Shown in pieces: positions 8,123 to 18,554 of a stretch of 37,661 nucleotides of DNA (positions are counted from its first letter, which is position 1; every line of letters starts with the position of its first letter). The stretch is from positions 1-37,661 of IMG/VR virus record IMGVR_UViG_3300012920_000103. One strand, 5' to 3'. The translations under genes were made by a program, and so were the position numbers. Under the pieces are notes generated by a model, which did not search any database, was not told the origin of the DNA, and saw only the letters and a program-made list of their open reading frames with translations. Origin of the DNA: a virus.

Positions 8123-11100
8123 TCCAATTAAATATTCTGATTTAGTAATTGATGACGGGGCAATTGAACGCCTAATTAAAGCAATCGACACGCTTGAAAA
8201 GCGTTTTTTGGGCGCACAAAAGAAATTCCGCGCGGAAATTGAAAAAACAAAAAAATCCGCCGAAGACTTCACGGACGCAACCGAAGAACAAGACGCGGAA
8301 CTTGAAAAGTTGGAAAAACAACTTGAAAAATTAATCAAAGCAAATAAGGAATTGCAAGACACGGACGGCAAACTTACCGAACAAAAGAAAAAGGCCGTTA
8401 AACTAGCAAAGGAAGAAGAAAAGTTGCGCAAAAAATTAATTGAATTAACCGATGACCAGGCCGTTGCGAATGAAGAATTGAAAATCGAAATTCAACAACA
8501 ACGTAAAGTTGTAAAGGATCAAGCAAAGGCGAACAAAGGTTTGACGGGTGAATACGACAAGCAATCAAAACGACTTAATGAACTTCGTAAACAATACAAA
8601 AATTTAGCGGTTGCGGGCAAAGAAAACACGGCCGAAGCTAAAAAGCTATTAACTGAAGTCACCGAACTTGATGACAAATTGAAGGCGGTTGACAAATCGG
8701 TCGGGCAAACACAACGTTCGGTTGGTAACTACAAAGACGAAATAAAAGAAGCATTGGCGGAAACCGACTTGTTTGGTGCGTCGATGGGGTTTGCGTCCGA
8801 ACAATCCGGCGCGTTTGGAACCATTATTTCACAACTGCAAGTAATTATCGGTTTGTTATCAAAAACGTTTATAAAGAACACCGCCGAAGTAACTGGAAAC
8901 ACGGTCGCGCAAGAGGTGAACACAAAGGCCACAAAAAAGGCGACATTCGTTCAACGTATTTTAGCGGGTGCGGTAAATTTCACTTCAAAAAGTTTTAGAA
9001 AATTAAAAGTCGCGTTGACACGTTCGGGAATTGGGTTGATTATTGTTGCGCTTGGCGGATTGATAGCGTTTTTCAAAGAATCAACGGCCGGTGTTGACGC
9101 GTTATCCGGTGGACTTGCGGGACTTGGTCAAGTTTTTAAAGTTTTGGCCGGCCGTCTTGGATTAATTGGGAAGGGTGTTATTGATTTGTATCAAACGGCG
9201 ATTCTTTTTTGGCAAGCAATTGGGAATTTAATTTCTGGAAGTTTTTCGGACGCAAGAAAACTAATTAAAGAAGCCGGCGAACAAGGAAAACAAGCAATTG
9301 CAAGTTTTGGAAAAGCGTTTGACGGTATTGTTCCGGCGATAAAAAAGGCGTTTGAAGCCGGTCAAGAATACAATAAACTAATTCGACAACTTCAAAAAGA
9401 CTTAATCGGATTGAATGTTGAGATTGCAAGGTTGAACGCCGAAAGTGAAAAACAAGAAGAAATCGAAGCGGACGCAACAAAAACGTTTGAAGAACGAAAC
9501 ATTGCGGTTTTGAAATCAATTGAAGCGCAAAAAAAAGCGTCCGAATTAAGATTACAAATTGCGGAACGTGAACTTGAAGCGGAACAACTTTTGTTGAAAT
9601 CGTTGGAAAAAAACAACGAATCAACACTTGAACAATCGCGAATCGTTTCCGAAAAACAAATCGCATTGATTGACGCACAAAAGGAAGCGGAAATCAAAGC
9701 GTTGGCACTAAGGCGAACGGCAAATCAACTAAACCAGGATTTAATAGAAAAGAATCTTGACATTTTAATCGATGGTTTTGACAATCAAAAAACAATTAAC
9801 GAACGGGTGATTGCCGACGAAAAAAGGCGATTTGATGAACGTCGTAAATTGTTGGAAGAAACAATCGCACTTCAAAAAGAAATTTTAAAACAAGAAGTTG
9901 CGGAAATTAACAAAGTCGCAAAACGAAAAATTGACATTGATAAATTATTAAAAATAAACGATTCCAAGCAATTGAATGACAAGATTCGCGCAATTGGATT
10001 GTCCGAAATTCTTGAAGGGCGTTTGTTGGAAGTTGTTCGCGAAGCGCGAACGCAAGAATCTGAATTGAATCAAACTTTGATTGATTTGGACCGCGACCGT
10101 TTGCAATTGAAAAAGGAAATTCAAGAACAATTGGAAGATTTAATCGCGCAAAATATACAAGACGAAACAAAACAAGCGATTGAACTTCAAAGACTGGAAG
10201 AAAAGCGGGCGTTGTTTGAAATCGAAGAACGTCAAAAAGTTTACAACATTGACGAACAAGAATTCAAATTGTTGGAAAAGCAAAAAACAGAAATAAAACA
10301 AAAAGGCGTTGAAGACCGCGAAACAATTGAAATCAACGCGTTGGAACGTGAAAACGCAAGAAATCAAAAAGTTTTAGAATTAAAATTGTTAAATGAAGAA
10401 ACAACACAAAAGGAAATCAACGAAGAATTAACAAAGTTGAAAATTGAACAACTAACAAAAGAAATCGAACTTGAAAAAAACGCGGGACGGGACGCAATCG
10501 ACAAGGAACTTGAGCTTGCAAAATTGAAAAGTGACGTTCGAATTGCACAAGAAAAGAAAACGGCCGACGCAATCAAGGAAATCCAAGACGTGACCGCAAA
10601 AGCGTTGTTTGATTCATTTCAAATGAATTTAGACAAGCAAATCAACGAATTGGATCGACTGGAAGAAAAACAAACCGGAATCGTTGACCGTCAAATTGAA
10701 CGCGCACAACAAGGTTTGGAAAATAACCTTGCGTTTGAGGAACAACAACTTGCGGAACTTGAGCAAAAGAAAATTAAAGCGCAAAAGAAACAAATCCAAC
10801 TTGATAAAATTCGAACATTATACAACGCGTATTCGAGCGCGTCCGCAAGCGGTGAGAAAAACGCAATCGCAAAGGTTTTGCGGGACTTTTCAATCTTGCA
10901 AGGACTTGAGTCGGCGGTGATGTCGTTCGGTGCGGGTACGGGCGAAAAAGGGGACATCAAAGACGTTTTGGACGCAAATTCAAACGGTTCGAAAAATGGC
11001 AATTCAATTCAAAATGGTGTTGTTCGCGGTGAATCACACGGAAAACGCGGTTTTGGAATTCCAATTTTGGTTGAAGGTAATGAAGGAATTTGGAAGGGTT

Positions 11101-11402
11101 CAACAATGGCGAAATTTGGCAAAGATAATTTTATGGCTTTGACAAAGGCGATTGACACGGGAACAATCGGTTCGAACTTTATGCAACCACAAGTCAACGC
11201 AATTCAGATACAACAACAAAACGGGGTTGATTCCAGGTTGTTGAACGAAATGAAGGCAACGCGACAAGCGATTGAAAACAAACCCGAACAAGTTGTTGAC
11301 GTTGAAAAGGTGACGCGCGGGGTGATGGACTTTATTGATACAAGAAAAAGCGCAAACAAAAAAATCATTAACCGACACCGAATCACAAAAAAACGATTTT
11401 AA
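8109..11402 (+). CDS. Tail tape measure protein
   Basis: The longest gene, 1,097 residues. It shows the tape measure architecture: an N-terminal coiled coil (about 20-210), a hydrophobic middle with Gly-rich segments (SGIGLIIVALGGLIAFF near 305-322 and further hydrophobic stretches to about 375), a very long central coiled coil rich in Glu, Lys, Gln and Ile (about 430-890), and a basic C-terminus. It sets tail length and is ejected with the DNA. At the usual 0.15 nm per residue it predicts a tail of about 160 nm. Its start overlaps the end of the chaperone extension, and the distal tail gene follows after three bases. Confidence 0.92.
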   Translation: MAEGNPIKYSDLVIDDGAIERLIKAIDTLEKRFLGAQKKFRAEIEKTKKSAEDFTDATEEQDAELEKLEKQLEKLIKANKELQDTDGKLTEQKKKAVKLAKEEEKLRKKLIELTDDQAVANEELKIEIQQQRKVVKDQAKANKGLTGEYDKQSKRLNELRKQYKNLAVAGKENTAEAKKLLTEVTELDDKLKAVDKSVGQTQRSVGNYKDEIKEALAETDLFGASMGFASEQSGAFGTIISQLQVIIGLLSKTFIKNTAEVTGNTVAQEVNTKATKKATFVQRILAGAVNFTSKSFRKLKVALTRSGIGLIIVALGGLIAFFKESTAGVDALSGGLAGLGQVFKVLAGRLGLIGKGVIDLYQTAILFWQAIGNLISGSFSDARKLIKEAGEQGKQAIASFGKAFDGIVPAIKKAFEAGQEYNKLIRQLQKDLIGLNVEIARLNAESEKQEEIEADATKTFEERNIAVLKSIEAQKKASELRLQIAERELEAEQLLLKSLEKNNESTLEQSRIVSEKQIALIDAQKEAEIKALALRRTANQLNQDLIEKNLDILIDGFDNQKTINERVIADEKRRFDERRKLLEETIALQKEILKQEVAEINKVAKRKIDIDKLLKINDSKQLNDKIRAIGLSEILEGRLLEVVREARTQESELNQTLIDLDRDRLQLKKEIQEQLEDLIAQNIQDETKQAIELQRLEEKRALFEIEERQKVYNIDEQEFKLLEKQKTEIKQKGVEDRETIEINALERENARNQKVLELKLLNEETTQKEINEELTKLKIEQLTKEIELEKNAGRDAIDKELELAKLKSDVRIAQEKKTADAIKEIQDVTAKALFDSFQMNLDKQINELDRLEEKQTGIVDRQIERAQQGLENNLAFEEQQLAELEQKKIKAQKKQIQLDKIRTLYNAYSSASASGEKNAIAKVLRDFSILQGLESAVMSFGAGTGEKGDIKDVLDANSNGSKNGNSIQNGVVRGESHGKRGFGIPILVEGNEGIWKGSTMAKFGKDNFMALTKAIDTGTIGSNFMQPQVNAIQIQQQNGVDSRLLNEMKATRQAIENKPEQVVDVEKVTRGVMDFIDTRKSANKKIINRHRITKKRF

Positions 11403-11405
11403 ACA

Positions 11406-13151
11406 ATGGCAAATCAAAATATAACGTTTGAAATTGACGGACAACCGGCGGGAACACCGGCAAATTTGGCGGAAATCACTTTGTCCGCGAATTGGGGAAC
11501 ACGTGAAGGAATCGCCGAACAAGAAATTTCAACAACATCGATTGAATTTGTTCTTGAAGACGCGAAACGATTGATTCAACACGTTTCGGACGGTATGAAC
11601 GGCGGTGTTGGAATTTTTGAAGGTTTGCCGTACAAAATAAACATTGACAACACGAATATTTTTGACGGTTTTATTAATTTAAGCGAAGACGCGGAATTCA
11701 TTGAATCAGAAAAAGTTATTGCGAACTTGGTCAAGTCGGGCGGTTCGGACTGGTTAAATGATGTCGCGGACGGTTTTTCATTCGGGTTTTTACGGTCGGA
11801 AAACTATATAACAAACGCGGATTATGTTGTTGTCCCGTATGTTTTGAATTTTAGGCCGGAAGCGTTTGTTGTTGGTCAATTGTCAATCGCGTTGTTTTTA
11901 TTACAAAAAGAATTGATTCAAGGAATTCGCGACACGGCGGATTCAATCGCAAATTTTTCCGAAGCGTTTGGAAAAGTGAACCCAATTGGTGAAATCATTT
12001 CCGCGTCTTTAAAATTAATTGCACAAATTGCATACACAACGGCGGTGATTGTCGCACTTGTTCAAACAATAACGGATTTAATTAACCAATTTTTTCCGCC
12101 GGTTCGACGTTACCGGGCAATGACAATCAAAAAAATGTTTGAAGTTGGTTTGAATTATCTTGGTTTGAATTTTCAATCAACAATTTTCAACGATCCGACT
12201 TTTAAAAAATCTGTTTTCCTGCCATCAAAATCCAAACGCGGGGGAATATTTGGTGAAACCGACCAATTTGGACACCCAAACCAAAATAGTTCGGTTTATA
12301 ATTTTGGCGATTTTATTCGTGTAATGTTGACAATGTTTAATGCCGACTACAAGATTGAAAACGGAACTTTTATTTTTGAACGTCGGGACTATTGGGATAA
12401 CTTGTCAACGTATATTTTGCCGGACGTTGAAACAAATCAAACGGCGCGTTTGAGTGAATTACAATACAACACAAACGAATTTGTTAAAAATTATTTTATT
12501 TCGTTTCAAACCGACATTCAAGACCAAAACAGTTTGGAAAATTTCGCGGGTACAAATTACCAGGTTATAAACGAACCGATAACAATTAACAACAAATCAA
12601 TGATTTCGGGCAAAGGTTTGGGACAAATTCGACCGCCATTTGCAAGAGCAACAAGAAAAAACGAATTGACCGCCTATGAAAAAACGTTGTTAAAGGTTGC
12701 AAAATTATGTGACACGGTTGTAAATACTTTGGGTGGAAATTCAAATCTTGGTCCATCAATTCAAAATCGCGCCGGAATGATGTCACTTTCGGCCGACACA
12801 ACGACGGTCGATAAATTTCTTTTTATTGAAAATCAACAATTAGATACAAGTCAAATTTCCGCGCAATTACTTTGGGATAATTTTCACTTTATCGAATCGT
12901 TTGCGGAAATAATACAAAATGGACAAGTTTTCCACAATCAACATATTTTACAAACATCTGAAAAAGTACCGTTTTGTTTGTCGGACTGGAATGAACTTTT
13001 GAACAACAACAAGTTTACGACAACCGACGGGAAAACGGGTGAAATAATTTCAATTGATTGGGATTTTCAAAAGGGTTTGGCAAATATTCAATATAAAATC
13101 AAACAAGTTTATACGAAAAACATTAAATTAGTAATTAATGCGGGCGAATAA
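11406..13151 (+). CDS. Putative distal tail / tail hub protein
   Basis: A 581-residue protein directly after the tape measure gene, where the distal tail and hub proteins lie. The N-terminus is beta-rich (ITFEIDGQPAGTPANLAEITL); residues about 155-230 are a hydrophobic, helix-prone region (FVVGQLSIALFLLQKE, AYTTAVIVALVQT), unusual in a hub and possibly an interface with the membrane or tape measure; the rest is mixed beta with aromatic residues. No lysozyme or protease motif is seen. Function is by position only. Confidence 0.65.
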   Translation: MANQNITFEIDGQPAGTPANLAEITLSANWGTREGIAEQEISTTSIEFVLEDAKRLIQHVSDGMNGGVGIFEGLPYKINIDNTNIFDGFINLSEDAEFIESEKVIANLVKSGGSDWLNDVADGFSFGFLRSENYITNADYVVVPYVLNFRPEAFVVGQLSIALFLLQKELIQGIRDTADSIANFSEAFGKVNPIGEIISASLKLIAQIAYTTAVIVALVQTITDLINQFFPPVRRYRAMTIKKMFEVGLNYLGLNFQSTIFNDPTFKKSVFLPSKSKRGGIFGETDQFGHPNQNSSVYNFGDFIRVMLTMFNADYKIENGTFIFERRDYWDNLSTYILPDVETNQTARLSELQYNTNEFVKNYFISFQTDIQDQNSLENFAGTNYQVINEPITINNKSMISGKGLGQIRPPFARATRKNELTAYEKTLLKVAKLCDTVVNTLGGNSNLGPSIQNRAGMMSLSADTTTVDKFLFIENQQLDTSQISAQLLWDNFHFIESFAEIIQNGQVFHNQHILQTSEKVPFCLSDWNELLNNNKFTTTDGKTGEIISIDWDFQKGLANIQYKIKQVYTKNIKLVINAGE

Positions 13152-13401
13152 CATCTTCGAGCAATCTTTGAAACTTGCGGAACAATACGCGAAGGACGTT
13201 GAAAACGTTCCAAAAATGTTTGATTTAATGTTGTCCGAAATTCTTCCGAAGGCAACAACGGAAGAAAAAATCAAATTGCAATCACTTGTTAAGGAGTCAA
13301 ACAAAGTTATTGAAGAAGCGCGAAAAACTGGCGATTTTGTGAAAATAAAACAATCAATTGACGAATTAACGGCGAAACATGGGCGCAATAATAACACGTA
13401 G
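13138..13401 (+). CDS. Small helical tail-region protein
   Basis: An 87-residue, almost wholly helical, charged protein whose ATG overlaps the end of the previous gene by 14 bases and whose end overlaps the next start by 23 bases. The packing supports a real, coupled gene. No known family is recognised. A role in tail tip assembly is inferred from its neighbours. Confidence 0.65.
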   Translation: MRANNIFEQSLKLAEQYAKDVENVPKMFDLMLSEILPKATTEEKIKLQSLVKESNKVIEEARKTGDFVKIKQSIDELTAKHGRNNNT

Positions 13402-15829
13402 AGAATATACAAACGAATTCAGACCGGAAGTGACTTCCTGGTTATTGGGGAACGTTGGCGACCGAATAACGCTTGAAATTGACGTTGAAATTTCAATCAA
13501 TGTTGATTCTGGTTTTTCAAATCCGTTCAATTCAAACGGTTCGAATCAAATCACACGTTCGACCGGCTCTTTTCTTGATGACGGTTTTTTTGTTGGTTCA
13601 AATGTTAGTTGGTCCGGAACTGGTTCGGGAACACCGTTCACGGGTTCGGGTGTTATTTCAACATTAACACCGACAACGATGCGATTGTCTTCAATTACGG
13701 GAACTTTTCCCGGTTCGGGTGACTATCCGTTCAACGATGGGACAACAGTCAATTTGTCGATGAATATTCAATCAACCGACAATGTTCAAGGCGTTAATTT
13801 TAATTATAATTTAATAGCAAATTCGGAAATCAATTCCGCGTCGTTAAATAGCTTAGTCGATGGAACAACACCGCGATTTGAAGCGGTTGGACTTGATCCG
13901 ACCGACACGGTGACAATCATTCCATTGACACCGGTTGGATTCAATTCGGGACATTCCGTCTTCAGTTCTTCGATTGTTGGACTTGGAAAAACGGGACTAG
14001 TTCAAAAATTTAAAATTTCGGTTAATTTTCAAATAATTCCTTTATTTGATAATTTGTCGGACTTTCAAAACAATGTCGCGCCGTCTTTTTTGTTTGATTC
14101 CGATTCGTTGACGGACGTTTTCAAATTGCAATTTTTACCACAATTAAACAATCCAAACATTTCAATTTTTACCGATTCAACAACAACGGCGTTGTCCGGA
14201 AATGTTGGTTGGTTTGATGAAAATTTTAACGGGAATGCAACAATTTATTCAAACGTTGGTGTTTCGTACACAAACACCGACGGCGTAAATGTTGCGGGCG
14301 TTTCAAAAGACGAACCGACGAATTTTCAAATCACTTTGAATCAAACCGGTGCGTCCGCAACGTCAAAATATAAAATCGGATTTTTGACCGTACCGTTTGA
14401 AAAAGCATTGATTCAAGAAAACACAAAAAAGAATTATGAAAATTTGATGTTGAACGATTTGAATCAAGTTGTTGACCAGTCAACCACGCAATTCACATTC
14501 GCGGGATATGGCAACACTTCGGGCGCAAAAATGGGAATCCGTTTTGATTCCGTTTCAAATTCTGGTTCAACCGTATTTATTAACGGACAATTTCAACCAA
14601 ACAATGACTTTATTACTTTTTTTGATTCAATTAACAAGTCGAATTGGAATTATATCTTTTATGTTTCGCTTGCAAACGAAACGCTTGCGTCAAATGTTTC
14701 GGATCGGACGACGTTACTTTGTGACTTCAATCAATTAGTCGAAGTTGCGCCTTCCTTCGTTTTAGGTGACGCAACAATTGAACTTTTGAATCATGCACAA
14801 GCAACAACAAACGTTGGTGTTTCGAATTATCTTGGAACAATTGAAGACGAAGTTTTGACCAAAACTTTGTTTTATTTGGACGCGTCAAAAACCGAATCGA
14901 TTCAAACGATAAATTTCAAAGTCGAAGGATTCAACACCGTTGATGGTTCAACTTTTGATTGTGAAAACTACGAAATTGACACGTCCGGTTTCGATTTAGA
15001 TTCAAACGGCGTTCAACTTTTCAACGTTGACACAACACGCGGTTTTCAAATGGTTCCAGGTGTTGAAAAAAACTTTGTGAAAATAGTTCGGGACCAAACC
15101 GAAGACGTTGGAACAAAAAAGGCTTTTTATTTTTATTATGCAATCCGTCCGCGTTGGGAGTATTGGATTAAAAACACAAACGTTCCAAACGATTTGATTG
15201 ACGGAACAAAACAATTTGACGGGAAAAATCAAAATTGGGCGCGTCTTGATTCGGTGTTCAATTACTGGAAGTTAAGGTTTTCACTTGAAACAAAAATGAC
15301 TTCCAACGCTTTGACCGTGAACACAAAAAATTCACAAAATCTTTACATTCGAACTTTTGATGAATCAACGATTTGGGACGGTTCAATAAATCATTACGAC
15401 GAAACAAAGGCGGTCAATTTATACACCGGTTTGAATGCGGACGGTGTTCGCACAAATGCAATTCTTGAAGCGGAAAATACTTTGATTGAAGCGGATTTCG
15501 ACCTTCAAGACGTTTCGGGGAATGTTGGGACAATTTCGGATTATTACGGTGTGATACGAATCGAAATTTTTCAAGAAGGCGGAATCAAAGGAATTGAAAT
15601 GATTTCGACCGTTTTAGATAATGTAGACGGAATTTTGAAACCGGTTTCTGGTTCAACAAAATGTAAAATTGAAAAAATAAGCAACACAAAAATTCGTTTG
15701 TCCGCTTTAATTGATTATAATTTCTTAAATTTAAGCGGTGTCCAGTACAAAACGAGTGGAAGAATAGGTTTTAAGAATTTAACAACGCCGGGAATATACG
15801 GGCAACAATACGGCAACCAATACGCATAA
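13379..15829 (+). CDS. Large tail / baseplate protein
   Basis: An 816-residue protein, rich in Ser, Thr, Asn, Phe and Val with long alternating beta strands and Gly-Ser-Gly-Thr loops (for example GTGSGTPFTGSG around residue 80), typical of baseplate or receptor-binding tail proteins. No catalytic motif is visible. It overlaps the preceding small gene and is followed after three bases by the fibre gene. It probably forms part of the tail tip that carries the host-recognition proteins. Confidence 0.65.
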   Translation: MGAIITRREYTNEFRPEVTSWLLGNVGDRITLEIDVEISINVDSGFSNPFNSNGSNQITRSTGSFLDDGFFVGSNVSWSGTGSGTPFTGSGVISTLTPTTMRLSSITGTFPGSGDYPFNDGTTVNLSMNIQSTDNVQGVNFNYNLIANSEINSASLNSLVDGTTPRFEAVGLDPTDTVTIIPLTPVGFNSGHSVFSSSIVGLGKTGLVQKFKISVNFQIIPLFDNLSDFQNNVAPSFLFDSDSLTDVFKLQFLPQLNNPNISIFTDSTTTALSGNVGWFDENFNGNATIYSNVGVSYTNTDGVNVAGVSKDEPTNFQITLNQTGASATSKYKIGFLTVPFEKALIQENTKKNYENLMLNDLNQVVDQSTTQFTFAGYGNTSGAKMGIRFDSVSNSGSTVFINGQFQPNNDFITFFDSINKSNWNYIFYVSLANETLASNVSDRTTLLCDFNQLVEVAPSFVLGDATIELLNHAQATTNVGVSNYLGTIEDEVLTKTLFYLDASKTESIQTINFKVEGFNTVDGSTFDCENYEIDTSGFDLDSNGVQLFNVDTTRGFQMVPGVEKNFVKIVRDQTEDVGTKKAFYFYYAIRPRWEYWIKNTNVPNDLIDGTKQFDGKNQNWARLDSVFNYWKLRFSLETKMTSNALTVNTKNSQNLYIRTFDESTIWDGSINHYDETKAVNLYTGLNADGVRTNAILEAENTLIEADFDLQDVSGNVGTISDYYGVIRIEIFQEGGIKGIEMISTVLDNVDGILKPVSGSTKCKIEKISNTKIRLSALIDYNFLNLSGVQYKTSGRIGFKNLTTPGIYGQQYGNQYA

Positions 15830-15832
15830 AAT

Positions 15833-17314
15833 ATGGCGGACTTAGGAAGTAGAACAAATTTAGACACGGCAATCAATACGTTGTTGGACGATGCGCAACC
15901 GAATGAAGCAATTCAACCGTCGGATCACAACACGTTGTTAAAAAACGCACTTGATACGGTCGCGAACGGTCTTCCAAACACATTAAGAACAAACCCGGAA
16001 ACGGGCGGACAAGATTTGGAAGTCACTTCGGGCGATAATATCGATTTTAAAAATTCGGGTTTTGTTGGCGCATTGACTTCGGGAACTTTGACCGGAAATC
16101 AAACTTATACTTTACCGGATAACACCGGAACGATTGCATTAACTTCGGACATCGTTTCGGGTGGGGGTGTTGTTGGGATTTCGGATTCTTCCGGAAGTTA
16201 CACTTATTATTCAACTTATGCCCTTGCGGTAGCTTCGGCGGGTGCGGGCGACATAATCGAACAATTTGGCAATATTACCGAAACGGGGAATGTCACAATT
16301 ACAATTCCGATTGGTGTTAGCGTAAACATGAACGGTTATACCTACACTTTGGACGGAAGCGACAACAGCGCGTTCGTTTATAATGGTGTAGGAACAAAAA
16401 CAAAAATTATAAATGGAACCATTATAAAACAAAATAGTCCGACACCGAACGGTGGCGGTGTTGGTTTGGAAATTGGTCAAACGGCGGAATTGGATTTGTC
16501 CGGATTGACGGTAATTTCCGACGGTTTATATTGTTTGAACTTTAATACTTCTGGAAGTGGTCAAGGTTTAATCGTTGGCGGAATATTTTATTACACGGGA
16601 ACCGGGACCGGATTTGGACACATTGTTGAAGGTAAAATGAAAAACGCCTTTTTTAATACAGGGACAAGTATTCTTCGTGTAATTGGCGAAAGTTTACAAG
16701 ATTCAATGGTTTTGGGTGCGGTACAATTAGCAACCAACGGAGTTTTAAAGAATGTCAATATATATAATACTTTAGCAACACACGCTTTAAATCTTGCTGA
16801 CGGTAAAGCATATAATTGTGAAGTATATTCGCAAAGTTCATACGGTATTTATTCCATTAGTAACAACAGCGAAGTATATAATTCAACCGCAAGAAGCGAT
16901 TCAAATCACGGAATCCATTTGGGAAGGGGAAAGGCGTTCAATTGTTATGGATTTTCAAACGCAAATGTCGGCCTTTTTGTAAACCAATTAAACGCCGAAG
17001 CATATAATTGCACCGGCGAAAGTTCGGCCACCGCGGGTGCGGAATTAAGGATTGGAAAACTTGTGAATTGTATTGGAATATCAACATTTAATAACACAGC
17101 CGGACACGGGTTTTTGATTAACAACAACGGGGGAAAATTAATTAATTGTTTTGCACAAGTGACAAACGCGGGTGCGTATGCACTTCAAGGAACCGTCGCA
17201 AGAAATCTAACTTTTGCGAACTTAACCGGAACCGGAATGACAACTTTAATCGGAACGAATATAACAAACAATCAAACAAACACGCCGGACGCGTACGGGA
17301 ATATCTTAATTTAA
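15833..17314 (+). CDS. Tail fibre / spike with beta-helix repeats
   Basis: A 493-residue protein. Residues 1-70 form an adaptor region with DLGSRTNLDTAINTLLDDA and ATV/DNTGTIALTSD-like fibre sequence. From about 115 on there are repeated rungs with the spacing and Asn/Cys/Gly pattern of a right-handed parallel beta-helix (AYNCEVYSQSSYGIYSI, AFNCYGFSNANVGLFV, AYNCTGESSATAGAEL, LVNCIGIS). Such helices occur in phage spikes that bind or cleave surface polysaccharides; no catalytic residues can be assigned. Of the structural genes it is among the most likely host-range determinants. Confidence 0.75.
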   Translation: MADLGSRTNLDTAINTLLDDAQPNEAIQPSDHNTLLKNALDTVANGLPNTLRTNPETGGQDLEVTSGDNIDFKNSGFVGALTSGTLTGNQTYTLPDNTGTIALTSDIVSGGGVVGISDSSGSYTYYSTYALAVASAGAGDIIEQFGNITETGNVTITIPIGVSVNMNGYTYTLDGSDNSAFVYNGVGTKTKIINGTIIKQNSPTPNGGGVGLEIGQTAELDLSGLTVISDGLYCLNFNTSGSGQGLIVGGIFYYTGTGTGFGHIVEGKMKNAFFNTGTSILRVIGESLQDSMVLGAVQLATNGVLKNVNIYNTLATHALNLADGKAYNCEVYSQSSYGIYSISNNSEVYNSTARSDSNHGIHLGRGKAFNCYGFSNANVGLFVNQLNAEAYNCTGESSATAGAELRIGKLVNCIGISTFNNTAGHGFLINNNGGKLINCFAQVTNAGAYALQGTVARNLTFANLTGTGMTTLIGTNITNNQTNTPDAYGNILI

Positions 17315-17325
17315 TTTTTAAAAAA

Positions 17326-17514
17326 ATGGCAAACACACTTAAACAAACGATTTTTCAAGTAATTCAAGAAGAAATTCCGGAACGAATGATTGTTCAATTT
17401 ATAGATAATGAAGGAACATCGATGCAAAATATTGTTAATTATTCGGAATTAACACCGGAAGAAAAAACAACATTTGACGCGTTCAAAGAATTATCAATTT
17501 CAAAAATGGTTTAA
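17326..17514 (+). CDS. Small acidic protein after the fibre gene
   Basis: A 62-residue protein starting MANTLKQTIFQVIQEE at an ATG behind six A, the usual context here; the frame is open further upstream but inside the fibre gene. It is acidic and helical (NYSELTPEEKTTFDAFKEL). It may be a fibre assembly chaperone or a small accessory virion protein; nothing in the sequence decides. Confidence 0.65.
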   Translation: MANTLKQTIFQVIQEEIPERMIVQFIDNEGTSMQNIVNYSELTPEEKTTFDAFKELSISKMV

Positions 17515-17517
17515 AAA

Positions 17518-17880
17518 ATGGCGAATAAAAGTTTTAAAATATTTGATGCGGAAACAATAAGCACAAGCCCAACGGCAAAAGAAAAGGTTTCCTCAAATTA
17601 TGCAATTGCTTTGCAAATTGTTTGGACTGGATTCAGTGGAACCGCGTCTTTGGGTGTTGGTGTTTCAATGGATAATGTAAATTTTGACGATTTTCCATTT
17701 GTAGATACAAGCGGAACGCGAGTGACTTCAATTCCGATTTCGGGCGCAAGTGGTTCGGCAACAATTGAAATTGAATCGGTTGTTTCCGATTGGATAAAAT
17801 TCACCGTTGACGGATCGAGCGCAACGGGGGGAACAATATCCGGTTATTATTCACAAATTGACAATCAAGACACTTACTAA
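17518..17880 (+). CDS. Small beta-sandwich virion/appendage protein
   Basis: A 120-residue protein starting MANKSFKIFDAETISTS three bases after the previous stop. The pattern ALQIVWTGFSGTASLGVGVSMDNVNFDDF and the C-terminal 'DWIKFTVDGSSATGGTISGYYSQI' resemble small beta-sandwich domains that I remember from phage tail appendages, which measure deviations around a central strand pair. It probably decorates the tail or binds receptor; confidence in the exact role is low. Confidence 0.65.
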   Translation: MANKSFKIFDAETISTSPTAKEKVSSNYAIALQIVWTGFSGTASLGVGVSMDNVNFDDFPFVDTSGTRVTSIPISGASGSATIEIESVVSDWIKFTVDGSSATGGTISGYYSQIDNQDTY

Positions 17881-17882
17881 AA

Positions 17883-18554
17883 ATGGGACAAGTTTATAAA
17901 GGTGCATTAAAACAATCAAGCGGGGGCGGAACCGGAACCGATTCGGACGCGGTTCACGTGAACGTTGGTTCGGAAATTTCGGGCGTGACGGCAAAGGCAA
18001 CACCAACAACAAGTGATTTGTTATTGATTGAAGACGTTGCGGATTCGAACAACAAGAAAAAAATCACAATTGGGGACATTCCAGGAACACCCGACGCGGA
18101 CGCGATACACGTAAACGTGGCGAATGAAATCACGGGAATAACTGAAAAAACAACGGTTGACAATCAAGACGAATTTATCATTGAAGATTCCGGCGCGTCG
18201 TTTGTTAAAAAAAGCATTAAAAGAAAAACCATTGTTTCACCAATTGACAACACGGTTGCAAGTTCGGCAACATTGATACCAAACGTTGATGAATACGAAC
18301 AAGAAACAATCACGGCGTTGTCAACGGCGTTGGCAATAAACGCACCAACGGGAACACCTTCCAACGGAATGAAATTGGTTTTAAGAATTACCGATGACGG
18401 AACCGGACGTGGGTTGACGTGGGACGCAATATTCCAAGAAATTGGGGTGACATTACCAACAACAACGACGGCAAATAAAACAATTTATATCGGTTGTATA
18501 TACAACGCAACCGCAACAAAATGGGACGTTGTCGCAATAAAAGAACAAGCGTAA
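17883..18554 (+). CDS. Tail appendage protein with an internal tandem duplication
   Basis: A 223-residue protein. After a Gly-rich start it contains two diverged copies of a roughly 46-residue unit, residues 20-65 (DSDAVHVNVGSEISGVTAKA ... ITIGDI) and 71-116 (DADAIHVNVANEITGITEKT ... SIKRKTI). The unit resembles repeats of trimeric phage fibres that precede a C-terminal tip. The last 100 residues form a beta-rich tip (LTWDAIFQEIGVTLPTTTT). A tail fibre component is likely. Confidence 0.65.
   Translation: MGQVYKGALKQSSGGGTGTDSDAVHVNVGSEISGVTAKATPTTSDLLLIEDVADSNNKKKITIGDIPGTPDADAIHVNVANEITGITEKTTVDNQDEFIIEDSGASFVKKSIKRKTIVSPIDNTVASSATLIPNVDEYEQETITALSTALAINAPTGTPSNGMKLVLRITDDGTGRGLTWDAIFQEIGVTLPTTTTANKTIYIGCIYNATATKWDVVAIKEQA

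Noticed and set aside
9265-9678. Minus-strand frames inside the tape measure gene
   Set aside because: Low-complexity Leu/Phe/Ser-rich shadows of the coiled-coil repeats of the tape measure protein.
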